NCBI GenBank assembly: GCA_029215795.1
Contig: JARDYH010000005.1
Coordinates: 33,486,001 to 33,550,000, forward strand
Reading direction: 5' to 3'
DNA length: 64,000 nt
Origin: Anniella stebbinsi
Lineage: Eukaryota > Chordata > Lepidosauria > Squamata > Anniellidae
The translations under genes and the position numbers were made by a program. Numbering within the stretch: the first letter of the stretch is position 1; every line of letters starts with the position of its first letter. This document shows, piece after piece, positions 1-11,904 of this stretch. The notes beneath the pieces were generated by a model. It was not told the DNA's origin. It made no database searches and saw nothing but the letters and a program-made list of their open reading frames with translations.

Positions 1-1694
1 CTTGGAAGAGAGACAGACAGAGAGGGGAGGATGCTGGTCAATTGACTGGTCAAATATTACAAACACTCTAGCCTCTACCACCAGCCAGAAAACTAAGAGC
101 TGCCAAGTAGAGCCTGTTTACAACTCACCTCTTTGTTCTGGTATTGCCAAACTGATCTCCCTCCTCTACCTTTTCCTTCCACTCTCCTTCCCTTGTATGT
201 TTTTTAGTTTGTAAGCTTGAAGGTAGAGCTTGTGTCTCATGTTTTGTTGAAGGTGAATCACTTTGGGAAATGGTATTTGTCTGAAAAGTGCAATAAAAAT
301 ATAATGATATAATCAGTGCCATGAATATAGAGAGGGTTGGGTCCCAAGGTTCCTTGTCAATTGACCTGTTAGTTTACCAAGCATTAATTGAATTAAATAT
401 TCGGTGTAGCCAAAAATGCCCTTATGCACGTGGCAGCCTTATTATTATTATTATTATTATTATTGCATCTTGTGTCAGCAGATACCAATGGCAGGAATGA
501 GGGCCTTGCTTTTCAGTCTTGCAAGACTCACAGATGGACAGACACATATCCCTCATTTAGGAACAGACACCCATCTCCTTGCCCTCCAACTCTCTCCAGA
601 AAGCTTCATGGATTGCATTCAATTTAAGCCTGGAGAGTGATTCTAATTGTGGGGCTCCACACATGTAATCCTAGCTGGAGGATTTATCATGTGAGCCCCT
701 CTCATATGGATTGACCAGTAAGACAGATAGGCTGTTCTAACTTGTATTCCTTTATATGCTGGTTGTATGTTCTAGAAAAAGGTGCATGGGTTTGAAAATT
801 GTTCTTTCTTAGCAGAGATATCCATAACAGGTGCATTGATATCCCATTGTACATTGTCCTGTCCTTATCTGACAAAACACAATACCAAAATCGCCTAACT
901 TCTGCATTATCTGTATTTATACATATGAACTTGCATAGTCAGAAGTAAGAGATCTAGCAAAATTGGAGCATGAAGATATACATTTCTGCCTTCATCATAT
1001 GAGAAAAATGTATACAATAATGTATATTTGCAAACACTCCTAGAATGAAGAAGATTCACTTCCTGCTTTTGGGGGCATCCAGGGCTTGCTCACACGTACA
1101 AATTATTAGTAGTAAGGCAGATGAAGAGTGGAGTGTTAATGCCCAATCACTTATTTTTATCTTTCTATTAAAAGACTTATATCCTGCCCCTTTTCCTCAA
1201 AAGAGATCCAAGGCAGCTAACAGAATGAATTTAATAAAAATAAAAGTTTGGCATAAGACCAGCTAAACAATTTTTTAAAAAATGTTTAAACATAACATTA
1301 CAAAAGCACTGTAAAAACCCTGTTAAGGCTACATCAACAGAAAAAATTAGCAACAGAGCCCTTTACTAGTACTCAGATTTTTTGGCTTACAAAGACTGTC
1401 ATTAACAGCTATGTCTTTAACATGCAGTAAAAAACTGTACAGTCATGGATTTGTGTGTGCCTTCTTAGGGGAGGTTATTGAATAAGAAGAGTGCTACAAT
1501 GGAAAAGGCCTATTTTTGTACCCTCCTGATGAACTTCAGATGGTGTGGGCAGAGTACATACAGGAGTATGTGAATCAGTTTCCTACTACCTTTACTGAGT
1601 GTGTTAAATTTATGGTTCCACCCTTTAGAGATTCTATCAGTTGCATGAGAACCATTGAAGTGTGAGCAGCTATTGCATGGATGGATGGATGTTT
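1..1694. other. Gene-free, mostly unique AT-rich DNA
   Basis: No gene seen. 1155-1320 looks like a worn LINE/SINE 3' end in reverse orientation ('tatatcctgcccc'). 237-305 holds AATAAA-type sequence without an attached gene. Confidence 0.5.
439..464 (+). repeat. (TTA)n microsatellite
   Basis: Eight to nine TTA units, with no L2 sequence attached on either side. Confidence 0.95.
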
Positions 1695-1799
1695 AAGGGT
1701 GCAATTCTATGCATGTCTAGACAGAAAAAAGTCCTAGAAGTCCCAGCATTCCTCAGTAAGCAAGGACCCCCCCGTCTAAACATGCATAGGAATGCACCA
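1695..1799. mobile_element. Palindromic MITE, 'GGGTGCAATCCTATGC' family
   Basis: GGGTGCAATTCTATGCATG at the left mirrors CATGCATAGGAATGCACC at the right, with AGACAGAAAAAAGTCCTAG inside. Confidence 0.78.
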
Positions 1800-1931
1800 A
1801 ACAGCATAGGGAGGACCCAACTGCATGGGTCTTCTCCAAAGAACTGGCACTCAACTATCTGGCATGGTGCTCCTCGTGTGAAAAATCCATGAAATCAGGC
1901 CTTGCACACACAGCCATCTTAAAACTTCTCT

Positions 1932-1955
1932 CCCCCCCCCCCCCCCCCCCCCCCC
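1932..1955 (+). repeat. Poly(C) run, 24 bases
   Basis: An uninterrupted C homopolymer. Its length is likely uncertain in the assembly. Confidence 0.95.
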
Positions 1956-2924
1956 GGGTCACAATGTTGTTTTGGTATAGGATTTGAGTCTTGCTTCTTT
2001 TTTAAAAAGAAATATCCAAGGACATGTAGCAAATACAATTACTCTTTTCCTCAGACTGGTAATAATTTATTTTCCATTTGGGGCACAGCTAAGAACAAGC
2101 TGCATTGTAGGACAAAGTGCATGCTTGCAGTTGAAATGTCTTTAAAGAATGAAAAATCTAACCATGCTGGCAAACAGACTGAATTTCCATTTTATGACAA
2201 GGAAAGTGGGGGAAATATTGCAAATACTCCCGTGTTTAGTTCTTTGTGTAAATCAGGCTTAAAAACCCAAAAAGCAGTATTTGAAATAAATAATTCCAGC
2301 TGAACATAAAGAACAAACAAGCAGGGCAGAAAATGTTGCAATGTACTAGGTGTTTTGGTGAAGAAAAATGAAAAGGAAAAAAAAGATTTAAAATTCAAAG
2401 AAGTTGACAACAGAAAAATGATAGCATGCAGGAGAGAGAAAGATTAAAGTGCTAAAATTGTATTGTGTACAATATTCAAAGCATCCCAGAATCATGGGCC
2501 AGAACTGCACCCTTCAACATAAGTCTGAAGTTCATCAAACAGTTAAGCCAGTTAATTTTGAGGGATTTAAGACAGTTTGCATCACTTCCTAAAGACACTG
2601 CTTATTGTGTCCCATTATTTTGAATAGGACTGACAGCCTGATCTGATGGATTTGATGCTTGCAAAGGGTGTTCTTGCACCAGCAATCAAAGCAGTATAAA
2701 CTAAAGACTGATTCAAAATTTGCTTTTTAAATGCACTCCTAAAATATAAATATCTAAAAATATAGTAAGTGAATAAGACAAATACATCTTTTGGATACAT
2801 CTGAATTGTGGCTATGCAGGTACGTTGTTAAAGAGAACCAGGACTGACTGCAGCGACCTTTCTCAAGGCAGAAACAGACATTAGGGAGACAATGGATTTC
2901 TGCCAAAAAAAAATGGCATCTCAG
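1956..2924. other. Gene-free AT-rich DNA
   Basis: Nothing recognisable. Short open frames lack motifs and start context. Confidence 0.55.
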
Positions 2925-3020
2925 TGGGTATAATAAACTGTCCAGAGAGCTTTGGCTATAGGGCAGTGTAGAAATGTAAATAATAATAATAATAATAATA
3001 ATTAATAATAATTATTATTC
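2925..3020 (+). mobile_element. L2 3'-tail fragment
   Basis: About 50 bases of L2 terminal 3'UTR ('agagctttggctatagggca') followed by an (AAT)n tail. This is an extreme 5' truncation. Confidence 0.75.
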
Positions 3021-3339
3021 TTTATCTGCACACTCTGTCAGTTTCATTTTTTATGTTTTTGAATTCACAAATCAAATTATTAACAAGACTTGTGTTAGAA
3101 AGATCATAAACTCCTGTCTTTGCTGCTACCTTTTGTTTTTTGGTAGACACGCTACTGCTCAGGTACACTAAACCCCTACAGTTCTAAATTGATTTTTACA
3201 AGGCCGCAATTAGTTCTAAACAGGGAAGACCTCAAAAAGGCTTAAAACATCCAGAAGGGTTAACATACCCAGAGAGTGGGTGTGTTCATCATTACTATGG
3301 CTTTATTCATTGGCTAAAGACACTGAAAGGCTGGAGGAG

Positions 3340-5533
3340 GTTTCTTACAAAATGAATGGATAGATGGAATCGAGACCTAACTAGGGCTATCGACACGATC
3401 GCCCCCAAACGTCCTCTCCGACTCGCTTCTAACAGGGCGCCCTGGTATACAGAAGATCTCAGGAAGTTGAAGCGGAAAGGACGACGACTGGAGCGCCGAT
3501 GGCGGAAAACTCGACTTATATCTGACAAGACACGACATAGAGAACATCTTTGTTCCTATGGGGTGGCAATACGTGCCGCGAAGAAAGCTTTCTTCTCTGC
3601 GCACATTGCGTATGTGAATTCGCGTCCAGCGGAACTGTTCAGGGTGGTGAGGGGTCTAACCCGGGCACCTTCCCTCCTGAATCCGATCTTAGAGCCTTCA
3701 GCAGTTCGCTGCGATGCCTTTAACGATAATTTCACAGATAAAATCTCTTGGATAAGAACCGACTTAGATGCTGTTGTTATAGCAGAGGCTGACGATGGAG
3801 TGTCCAGCGACTCCGCGAGTAGAATTACACTGAATCAGTTTCAGTTGGTGAGTACCGAGGACGTGGACAAGCTGCTTGGACGAGTGAGGAGGACGACTTG
3901 CCCTCTCGATCCCTGTCCTTCATGGCTGGTCGCCCAGGGAGGAGATGCAGTTAGATCGCAATTACAATATATTATTAATGCATCTCTCAGGGAGGGGAGT
4001 TTTCCATCTTGTTTAAAAGAAGCGGTGGTATGGTCCCTTCTAAAGAAGCCCTCCCTGGATCCCCTGGACTTTAATAACTACAGACCGGTATCAAACCTTC
4101 CATTCTTGGGCAAGGTGATCAAGAGGGTGGTTGCCTTTCAACTCCAAGTAGTTTTGGATGACACTGATTTTCTAGACCCATTTCAAACTGGCTTCAGGGC
4201 AGGATATGGAGTTGAGACTGCTATGGTCGCCTTAGTGGATGATCTACGCCTGAGTATTGACAGGGTGAGTGTGTCCCTGTTGGTACTTCTGGACCTCTCA
4301 GCGGCATTCGATACCATTGACCATGGTATCCTTCTGGAACACCTGAGGGGATTGGGAATTGGGGGCACTGTGCTTCAGTGGTTCCGGTCCTACCTCTCAG
4401 GCAGGTTCCAGATGGTGATGCTTGGGGATAGCTGCTCCGCAAAGAAAGAGCTGCTGTGTGGCGTACCAGAAGGTTCCATCCTTTCCCCAATGCTGTTTAA
4501 CATTTATATGAAACCGTTGGGAAAGATCATCCAGAGGCATGGGGCGGGGTGCTATCAATATGCTGATGACACCCAAATATATTTCTCTATGCCTTCAATA
4601 ACAGCGTCAGCTAAGGATAGTGTGTCTCCTCTGAATGAATGCTTGGAGGTGGTAATGGGCTGGATGAGGAAAAACAAACTGAAGCTGAATCCAGACAAGA
4701 CGGAGGTGCTTGCTGTCAAGGGTTTGGAGGTGTGTCAACCAGTTCTGGATAGGGTTACACCCCCCTGAAAGACTGTGTTCGCAGCTTGGGGGTGCTCCTG
4801 GATCCGTCGCTCCAAATGACAGCCCAGATAGATGCGACGGCCAGGAGTGCCTACTATCAGCTTCGGCTGATACGCCAACTGCGCCCCTTCCTAGAGTTGG
4901 AAGACCTAAAGATGGTAGTGCACGCGCTGGTAACTTTGAGGCTCAACTTCTGCAATGCGCTGTACATAGGGCTACCTCTGTGCCTAGTCCGGAAACTTCA
5001 ACTAGTTCAAAATATGGCAGCCAGGTTGGTCACCGGTACACCTAGGGGTGACCATATTACGCCAGCTTTAAAATCGGTCCACTGGCTGCCAGTTAGTTTC
5101 CGGGCGAAGTATAAAGTGTGGGTTATTACCTTTAAAGCCCTACATGGTTTGGGTCCAGGTTACCTGCGGGATCGCCTTCTCCCATACAATCCGCCCTGCA
5201 CGCTCAGGTTCTCTGGAAAGAACTTACTGCAGTCGGCCAAGACTAGGCTGACAACCGTTACCCAGAGGACCTTCTCTTCTGCCGCTCCCAGACTGTGGAA
5301 TGACCTGCTGGAGGAGACTCATCAACTTTACAGTCTTTTAGAATTTAAGAAAGCCATAAAGACTGTTCTCTTCCGGCGGGCATATCCAGTGGAATTTTAG
5401 AATGTTTTAAGGATGTTTTTAGGATGTTTTAATGCAGTTTTAATAATATGTGTCATGTTTTAATCAGTTTTATGTATTTTATCATATTGTTGTTCCCTGC
5501 CTCGATCCAGATGGAGAGGCGGGTAAGAAATAA

Positions 5534-5569
<36 letters not shown>

Positions 5570-5570
5570 G
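3340..5570 (+). mobile_element. L2-clade LINE, 5'-truncated, largely intact RT
   Basis: Non-LTR retrotransposon copy. It begins inside the endonuclease-RT linker, carries the reverse transcriptase and C-terminal region, and ends in a short 3'UTR followed by a (TTA)n tail at 5534-5569. The 3'UTR ends with the phrase around 'gaggcgggtaagaaataaa' that recurs in the other L2 tails here. The endonuclease domain is missing, as expected for 5' truncation during target-primed reverse transcription. The flanks show no convincing target-site duplication. It is probably one of the youngest L2 copies in the window, because only one obvious frame break separates its two halves. Confidence 0.93.
3356..5400 (+). 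pseudogene. L2 ORF2 fragment (reverse transcriptase), frameshifted
   Basis: First open part 3356-4768 (470 codons), second part 4786-5400 in another frame. Part one: basic linker (R/K-rich, residues about 35-80), RT block N-Y-R-P at 241-244, catalytic block L-D-L-S-A-A-F-D at 312-319, G-V-P-E-G-S at 369-374, and Y-A-D-D at 402-405 (4559-4570). Part two carries the L2-type C-terminal region (L-Q-L-V-Q-N, H-W-L-P and a late W-N-D-L-L). The break is a TGA right after a run of six C at about 4759-4764; loss of one C explains the frame change. The RT motif usually reads P-Q-G-S, and here Q is E, so the enzyme was probably already impaired. Codon -1 relative to the first ATG is a stop, so the ATG is not a native start. 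Family assignment to L2 rests on motif wording and on the tail. Confidence 0.92.
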
Positions 5571-5639
5571 GGCAGAATATTGGCAGCACATTTTGTATCA
5601 TATGTCATATCAGATGGATAGTGCTCAATCTGTTTAGGA

Positions 5640-6285
5640 TGAAGTTGCATTCCCTCTGAATGAGCAGGTTTGTAGCATGGGTGTTTCTCCTGGAGCCATC
5701 TTTGTCACTTGAGACTCAGGTGGCTTCAATGGCATAAAGTGCCCTCTGCTAACTTCGGTTGGTGGCCCAGCGACGCCCCTATCGGAAGGGATAACCTGGT
5801 TTCAGTTTTCGATGCTCTAGTAACCTTTGAGTGTGATTACTGCAATGAGCTCTATGTGGGACTGCATTTGAAAATGGTTCAGAAGATTCAGCTTGTGCAA
5901 AATGTGGTGACCAGACTGATAACAGGAACAAGAAGGTCCAAACATATAACTAATTAGGGCTCACTTGCACTGTTGCCTGAATGTTTCTGAGCCCGATTCC
6001 AGGTTCTGATTTTGACCTATAATAATGCTTTACATGGCTCGGCCACAATACCTGATGGAGCCCCGGTGTGAGATGACACGTTTACTACCTTCATCTCCCT
6101 CCTCTAGATGCCTCCTTCAAGGAGGCTTGGAAGTTGGCAACAAGGGAGAGGACCTTCTTGGTAGTGGCCCCATAACTGGAACAATCTCCCCAGCAAGGCC
6201 TGCCTGGTGCCAACATAGTTATCTTCAGCACTGGGATATGTCCTTCCTCTACTCGAAGACATTTGGCCGCATATTATAATGTTTT

Positions 6286-6317
<32 letters not shown>

Positions 6318-6463
6318 GCGTGTGCAATCTGTTTATATGTTTGTATCTAAAAGGTTCTTTATACTACGTATATATTGTATTTTTATGATTTTTAATCTTT
6401 GTAAACTGCTCAGAGATATTCAGCTATTGGGCGGTATGGAAATGTAATAAATGAAATGAATCT
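5640..6463 (+). mobile_element. L2-clade LINE 3' fragment (second copy)
   Basis: Starts with the same C-terminal ORF2 region as the copy just upstream, but clearly more diverged. Short open frames (5709-5957) read L-Q/I-Q-L-V-Q-N-like text. It ends in an L2 3'UTR ('gggcggtatggaaatgtaataaatg'-type, split here by motif). A (TG)n tract lies inside the 3'UTR at 6287-6325. It is a different subfamily from the 3340-5570 copy, so this is a neighbouring insertion, not a tandem duplication. Confidence 0.85.
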
Positions 6464-7248
6464 CAGGTTCTACAATGGCATGGGTGTTCACCGCAAGGGG
6501 AAAGAGGGTGCCCCCATTTAGAATGATCCATAAACTCCAGTTTCCCAGCTTTCATAAAGGGGGTGGGGGAAACAAGTTTCTATCCCTTGCAGATATGGGG
6601 CTTAGCAACGCTAAGCAACAAAGTGTACACAGAAGGAAAGTGCATAGGTAATTTGTAGCGGTGCATACTATGCATGCAAATCACAACCACAGACTGCTGT
6701 GCACTGCACCTTGCACCCCTACCTTCCATCCTTGGAAAAAATCCTGTGGTTGCCCATGTACCAAGGGCTAGAGACTTCCTCTTTTCTTTTTTAATGAAAG
6801 CTCAGAACCTGGACATTATGGTTCATCCTGGGGTGGGGGTGGGGGCAGGGAGAGCAACTGTAACTCCTTGCCCCTTCCTGGTGATTTCAGATAAAGCTTA
6901 CTCCCACATAAGTGTATTAAGGATTATGGCCAGATAAATTTTTAAAAGCAGCAATGATTTTCTTTTAGGACTTTGGGCAGGAGCACAGTATAGTCTTAAA
7001 TAAATAAAAGACATCTCTCTCAGTACTAATAATGAAAATCTGTATGAATGTTTTATTTAGCACATGTGTATCACATTCTAAGGAATTTGGGGCAGCATAT
7101 ATAGGATTATTCCATTTTTCCTCAATATAACCTGCTGAGTTAGGCCAGGTTGGGAGATAGCTATTAACTCCCCCCCCCCCCCCCAAACCACCACCACCAA
7201 ATATAGCTTCATGGTTAAGCATAGATTTGAACTATCAACCAATTCTAG
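6464..7248. other. Gene-free stretch
   Basis: Only a poly(C) run at 7170-7184 and G-rich simple sequence at 6832-6847. Confidence 0.55.
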
Positions 7249-7372
7249 CAGTGGGCAACCTGGTGCTCTCCAAATGTTTTGGACTACCAACCCCTACAAT
7301 CCATGCTGTCTGGGGGCTGATGGACGTTGAAGTCCAAAACATTTGGACAGGACCAGGTTGCCTATCCCTGCC
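7249..7372. mobile_element. Palindromic MITE, 'CAACCTGGTG...' family
   Basis: Ends GGGCAACCTGGTGCTCTCC and GACCAGGTTGCC. The inner arms carry CAAATGTTTTGGACTAC mirrored as GAAGTCCAAAACATTTGG. Non-coding. Family members recur at 27.4, 29.8, 31.3, 31.8 and 37.9 kb. Confidence 0.8.
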
Positions 7373-8854
7373 CTATCCACTATATTATGTATGTGGCATA
7401 CTCTGGAAGCTGTTGAATAAATTTAGTGAATTGCTATTCAAAAATCCTGCTTACATCCTGGTTGAGAAGTATATTACTAAATGCTACTCCTCTTAATTGT
7501 TTTCCAGCAGATACCAGGATAAATTTTGGACATACACAGAGCTGTCCCTCAGATATTTTTTTGTAAAAAAGGGGAAAAGCTGGCTGTACCATTCATTCTG
7601 TTACACATCAAGGGTTTCATCTCCCACCTCTCCCCAGCATCTCAGCCACTTTGAATTATATACACATATTGTTTATTTTGAGAGATGGGAATCCGGTGGA
7701 GTGACAGGTTTATATCAAACATGATCAGAAATGAGGGACTAGCAGTTCTTCTAACAGCTGCCTTTTCAATCTTCACTTTATAGCAAAATCAAATCCTTCA
7801 TAGCTCGCATCACTCAAGCCAAATGACAGGGAGATCAAACAAGAAGAAAAGGGAACGTCCAGTGCTGCAAGCCAACACTGCATGGTTCATTCTAAAAGAA
7901 GTTCATACCAGCAATGATTAAAACATTCCTCACAGCAGTACAGGTTTATACATTTCATGCAAACACTTGGTGATACTGTGCAATTGCACGTTCATAAAGA
8001 CAACACTCTGTCAGTATGTAGACATGGCAACAACAGAAAACTGTGCATAAGAATCATTTTCAAATTTGGAGCCCAACATTGGGGAGGGGGAATATAAGAA
8101 GGCAACAACATTTGATATAGCAGATGTGGTGTGTGTGCTAAAATATCCAGTGATCACAGATGTATTCTCTACTGCAAGATGCTACCTGCAAGTTCTGACT
8201 TGTTACCTGGAATACTCACTTTTCTGGGTTTTCTGTGGTCTTGAGTAGATCCTTGTTGGTCAAAGTTTTTCTTTTTTTGCCACAGGCGCTATCAGCCATC
8301 TTATACAACAAAAGAGCAAGGTGGTGGGTGTCCTCAAGTAACAGGAGAGTAGTCAGATGGGAATCTTTGCCTTCTCCTGGTGGATACTATGTTGATTGAG
8401 TTCGTTCAACCCTCTTGAAAAATAAGAATGAAAACAAAACATGGGTAGTGGCATGCTTAAAAACTAGTCCGCCCACCATACAGGTATGGCGTAAGAGATG
8501 AGCAAGGCTTACTCACATGACTGTTCAAGTAATTTTGAAAAAAAGCCTCGAGCATTTAAGGAAGGATTGCAATACAAAGTTTGTTAGAAGTGACCTAGAG
8601 AGCAAGGGGGGTGGCTGATTGACCTTTTCTTTGCCTAGCTAAATAATGTGAAGTCTTCAAAACAATCTCTGTTCCACAATTGCCAGTTCAACAGTTTACC
8701 AAAGTTAGCTTCACTATTTGGTCCATCCATGAATGAGGGCATGTGGGATTGATGGGTGTGTGTGTGTGTTTCTAGGAGGCATCCATTTTCATGACATTTT
8801 ATACCTGAGGAATCAAAAGAACTTACCTTATTTGTTTTATATATTTATTATTTT
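7373..8854. other. Gene-free stretch
   Basis: Low-copy-looking sequence with a short (TG)n at 8756-8769. No exon-like frame with flanking splice sites found. Confidence 0.5.
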
Positions 8855-8940
8855 ACTATTTTATTTATTTATTTATTACATTTATATACTGCCCCTTAGC
8901 CAAAGCTCTCTGGGTGGTTTACTAAGATTAAAAGACTGAA
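8855..8940 (-). mobile_element. L2 3'-tail fragment, reverse orientation
   Basis: On the minus strand the L2 terminal phrase (agagctttggctaaggggca) leads into an (ATAA)n tail. The A-rich stretch up to about 9060 may be part of the same element. Confidence 0.75.
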
Positions 8941-9777
8941 CATTAAAAACCGATATACAAAATTTAAAAGCATAAAAAACAACCAACATTCAAAACAATT
9001 AAAAACTCCCAAACAGGCCAAAAGCTGAGTTAAAAACTCAACAGTTAAAAACTCAACATAAGCAATGCCTGAGAGCTTGTCTTTCCAAGAGATTGTCTTG
9101 ACCTCTGTTTGGTATTACTATTTGTTGTTTTTGTTTTACTTCATTTTGAAAGAAAGTGTTACATATTACGAGATATATGGAAAAGAAGAACTACCACCAC
9201 CACCCAGTTCTTTGGGGAGAACCGCAATTGTCCCCCCTCACCTCTCCTCAGAAAGTCACTTTCCTCAGGGGTCTTCAAAAAACTATAATCCCTCTTCTCC
9301 TGTCTTTACACTGATGACATTGCAGGTGAAAATGTGAGGTTGTAATGTTTACAGAAAGTGTGCTACAAAGTTTTTAGATGTGGGATCTTTGTGCTGTAAG
9401 GCACTAGCCTGGTTTTCACATAATGCTGAACCATGGTATGGCTTGTTGAAATCTGCCCTGTTGGTATATCTGAACTCATTCCTACAAACCAGCTACAAAC
9501 CACAAATAGAAGCCATGGCTTGTTGTTGCCTTACACAGTCTGGCTTGTTTAAACTATGGCTTTTTGTGATGTTTGAACCCAGAACTGTGGCTTATCCCTA
9601 GCTTGTTTGCACTGCTGTCTTCTCTGAAACAGAGGTGCCCAGCAAGAGCAGCCTGAAAAAGAAACCACTCTGAAAGTTGGCAAAATGGGCAAGAGAGAAA
9701 CAAACCAGAAACAGTTTGCAGTTTGTTTGCGCAACTTCAAGACAATTCATAGCTAAAGCAACAAACTGTGTCTAACC
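8941..9777. other. Gene-free stretch
   Basis: A-rich start (perhaps more of the reversed L2), then unique-looking DNA with several inverted 'tggttt/aaacca' words around 9410-9560. Confidence 0.45.
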
Positions 9778-10096
9778 TAGGCTGACCATATGAAAAGGAG
9801 GACAGGGCTCATGTAACTTTAACAGTTGTAGAGAAAAGGGAATTTCAGCAGGTGTCATTTGTATGCATGCAGCACCTGGTGAAATTCCCTCTTCATCACA
9901 ACAGTTAAAGTTGCAGGCACTATACTAGAGTGACCAGATACAAAAGAAGGCAGGGCTCTGCAACTTTAACTGTTGTGATGAAGAGGGAATTTCACCAGGA
10001 ACTAATTGCATACAAATGACACTGGCTGAAATTCCCTTTTCTCTACAATTATTAAAGTAACATGAGCCCTGACCTGGATTTTATCTGGTCAGCCTA
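9778..10096. mobile_element. hAT-like MITE, inverted dimer
   Basis: 319 bases. Ends TAGGCTGACCATATG and TTATCTGGTCAGCCTA. Two about 160-base units face each other, and the join near 9935 still contains a terminal-repeat remnant (TAGAGTGACCAGAT). Both halves carry CTTTAAC(A/T)GTTGT and AGGGAATTTCA blocks in mirrored order. No coding capacity. Confidence 0.83.
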
Positions 10097-10867
10097 CAAA
10101 TGTAGCCATCTGCCACAGGAAAGCACACAAATGTGTCCTTTAGTTGAGATCAGGTAAGGAAAAGTTATCACCTTAAATTTGTAGGCCTTTAATATGTCAC
10201 AACACCCTTTACTGGTTTTGCTTTAAAGACAAATAGACTTACACATGTTTATGGTAGACTTACACAAGTTTTGATAGAATTAACTCCAGACATTTTTTTC
10301 TAGACTACCAGATGTACTGAAGGGAGGCCAACAGCTTGGCACAGACACCTGCTTGTCATGGAAGCAATTTTTTTTTTCAGGCACAAGGATGTGCCTTCTG
10401 TTTTATTGCTTGTTATCAACCTTAAATTTCAAGTGACATTGCAGTTTGACTTGGCTAATGTAATATTACAAATTTGTTCCTGGAAAAGACTTGCCTTGTC
10501 TTAAGCAATAAAGCTTTAAAGTGTATCCGTTTTTTAAAATAAAAATATGTGAGACAGTTTGGGGACATGCTTTAGATTTCATAATTCATTCACAAAGTTT
10601 TTCGCTGCTATTGAATTATCTTTCCTGGGGCCTGACCCAAAACGAATTGAAGTAACTCACATGTCTTTTTATTTATCTTTAGATTGCCTTGCTTTAGGGA
10701 GTTAAGGTTTTCACAAGAATCCTGACCTTTCTTCTCTTCCTTGTCTCTCTGGTTCACCCATGGGAGCCTTAGAGGAGCCCTCCTTGACCCACACCTTGCC
10801 AGCTTTATATGCCTGCTACCAGTACAGCAAATCTTGTGTTCTCTCAACTCCCTGCCCCAGAAGACAT
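10097..10867. other. Gene-free stretch
   Basis: Unique-looking, AT-rich, with AATAAA near 10506. No gene attached. Confidence 0.5.
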
Positions 10868-11546
10868 CTGGGGCCATGTCTTGACGGTGGCGCATTGGCG
10901 CTGGGAGCCATGGATCCCCCGCATTTGCTTTCCTTCCTGCTATCTGCAGAGCAAGGAGTGCGAGTGCAGGGTTTGCAGGAAGGAGCCACCTCTGCGCCCA
11001 TGCACCGCTGCGTGTCATTGCACGGGTGCCGGGGCATGTCCCCCCCCCCCCACTTTTAAAAGATTTTTTTAAAACTTTTTTTGTGTTTATACACCTCTCT
11101 GGCGTGGCGTCCTTCTGCCATGCTGGAGAGGTGTGGAGGTGTCATTATATGGGCGGTGCGCCATGTCCACGCATCCCCCACATTTCATTTTTTTAAAAAA
11201 AGTTTATGTGCTTCTCCAGCATGGCATCCTTCTGCCACACCGGAGAAGCTCGGAGGCGTTCCAGCGGACATTTGGCTGGCTGGCCTGCCCCCTCCCCTGT
11301 TCAGCCGATGGTGACCAATCGGGTCACCATTGGCTGGGGCATGCCTCTGCTGCAGCTCCAAAGCAAGGCGACAGACGGCAGATGCTGTCATCACCTCGCT
11401 CCAAGTGGGAAAAGTCGAGGTAAGTACACAACTTTTCAAAACTGGAGCTTCAGGGGAATGCCCTGGGATGACTCTGCGATGGCAGCTGCGTCATATAAAT
11501 GACCTGCTGCCATTGCGGAGCCACCCTGGGACTGTCCCTTCATCAA
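10868..11546. mobile_element. CpG-rich DNA element with internal tandem hairpins
   Basis: The right end (GCGTCATATAAATGACC, GGAGCCACCCTGGGACTGTC) resembles the right ends at 36.2 and 47.2 kb. Inside, a block of about 120 bases is tandemly duplicated: both copies hold an A/T-rich run and a hairpin around CTTCTGCCA (11090-11135 and 11210-11255). A consensus 5' splice site GAG/GTAAGT lies at 11417-11425. Overlapping 80-140-codon open frames on both strands have no recognisable motif. Confidence 0.55.
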
Positions 11547-11547
11547 G

Positions 11548-11820
11548 ATGTATCCTTGGTCTTGTTGGGTTGAAGGTGTCATGGACCAGGAGTCTGAACC
11601 CTTGATCTCAGAAGATCCCGATCTCTTTTCATCAGAAGTAGTGGCTCCAGAATCAATGAGGGAGGACTCGTCCATGGAAAGGCATCACAAGGCTTCCATC
11701 TCCCCAGAACCCAGTCCTCTAGGAAGACCCCAGGGGTTGGCTCCCCTGCATTCAGGGGAGGTTACATTGGTATCCTCAGATTCTGAGGACTCTGGCCATG
11801 AGGACACTAACATGCCATAG
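11548..11820 (+). other. Acidic 90-codon open frame before an L2
   Basis: Reads Asp/Glu/Ser/Pro-rich text (S-S-D-S-E-D-S-G-H-E-D near the end). It lies between the CpG-rich element and the L2 at 11905. No recognised domain. Might be the remains of a retroelement's first open frame. Confidence 0.3.
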
Positions 11821-11904
11821 CCACTCCCACATTATCGCAGTCTGAGATTGCTAAACAGGCTAAGCCCCTTTAGGAAACAAAGCCTCAGTCAATTTGGAGG
11901 TGGG

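Noticed and set aside
3356..4768. 470-codon open frame as a host gene
   Set aside because: It carries non-LTR reverse transcriptase blocks (F-D at 318-319, Y-A-D-D at 402-405) and an L2 tail follows. It is a retrotransposon fragment.
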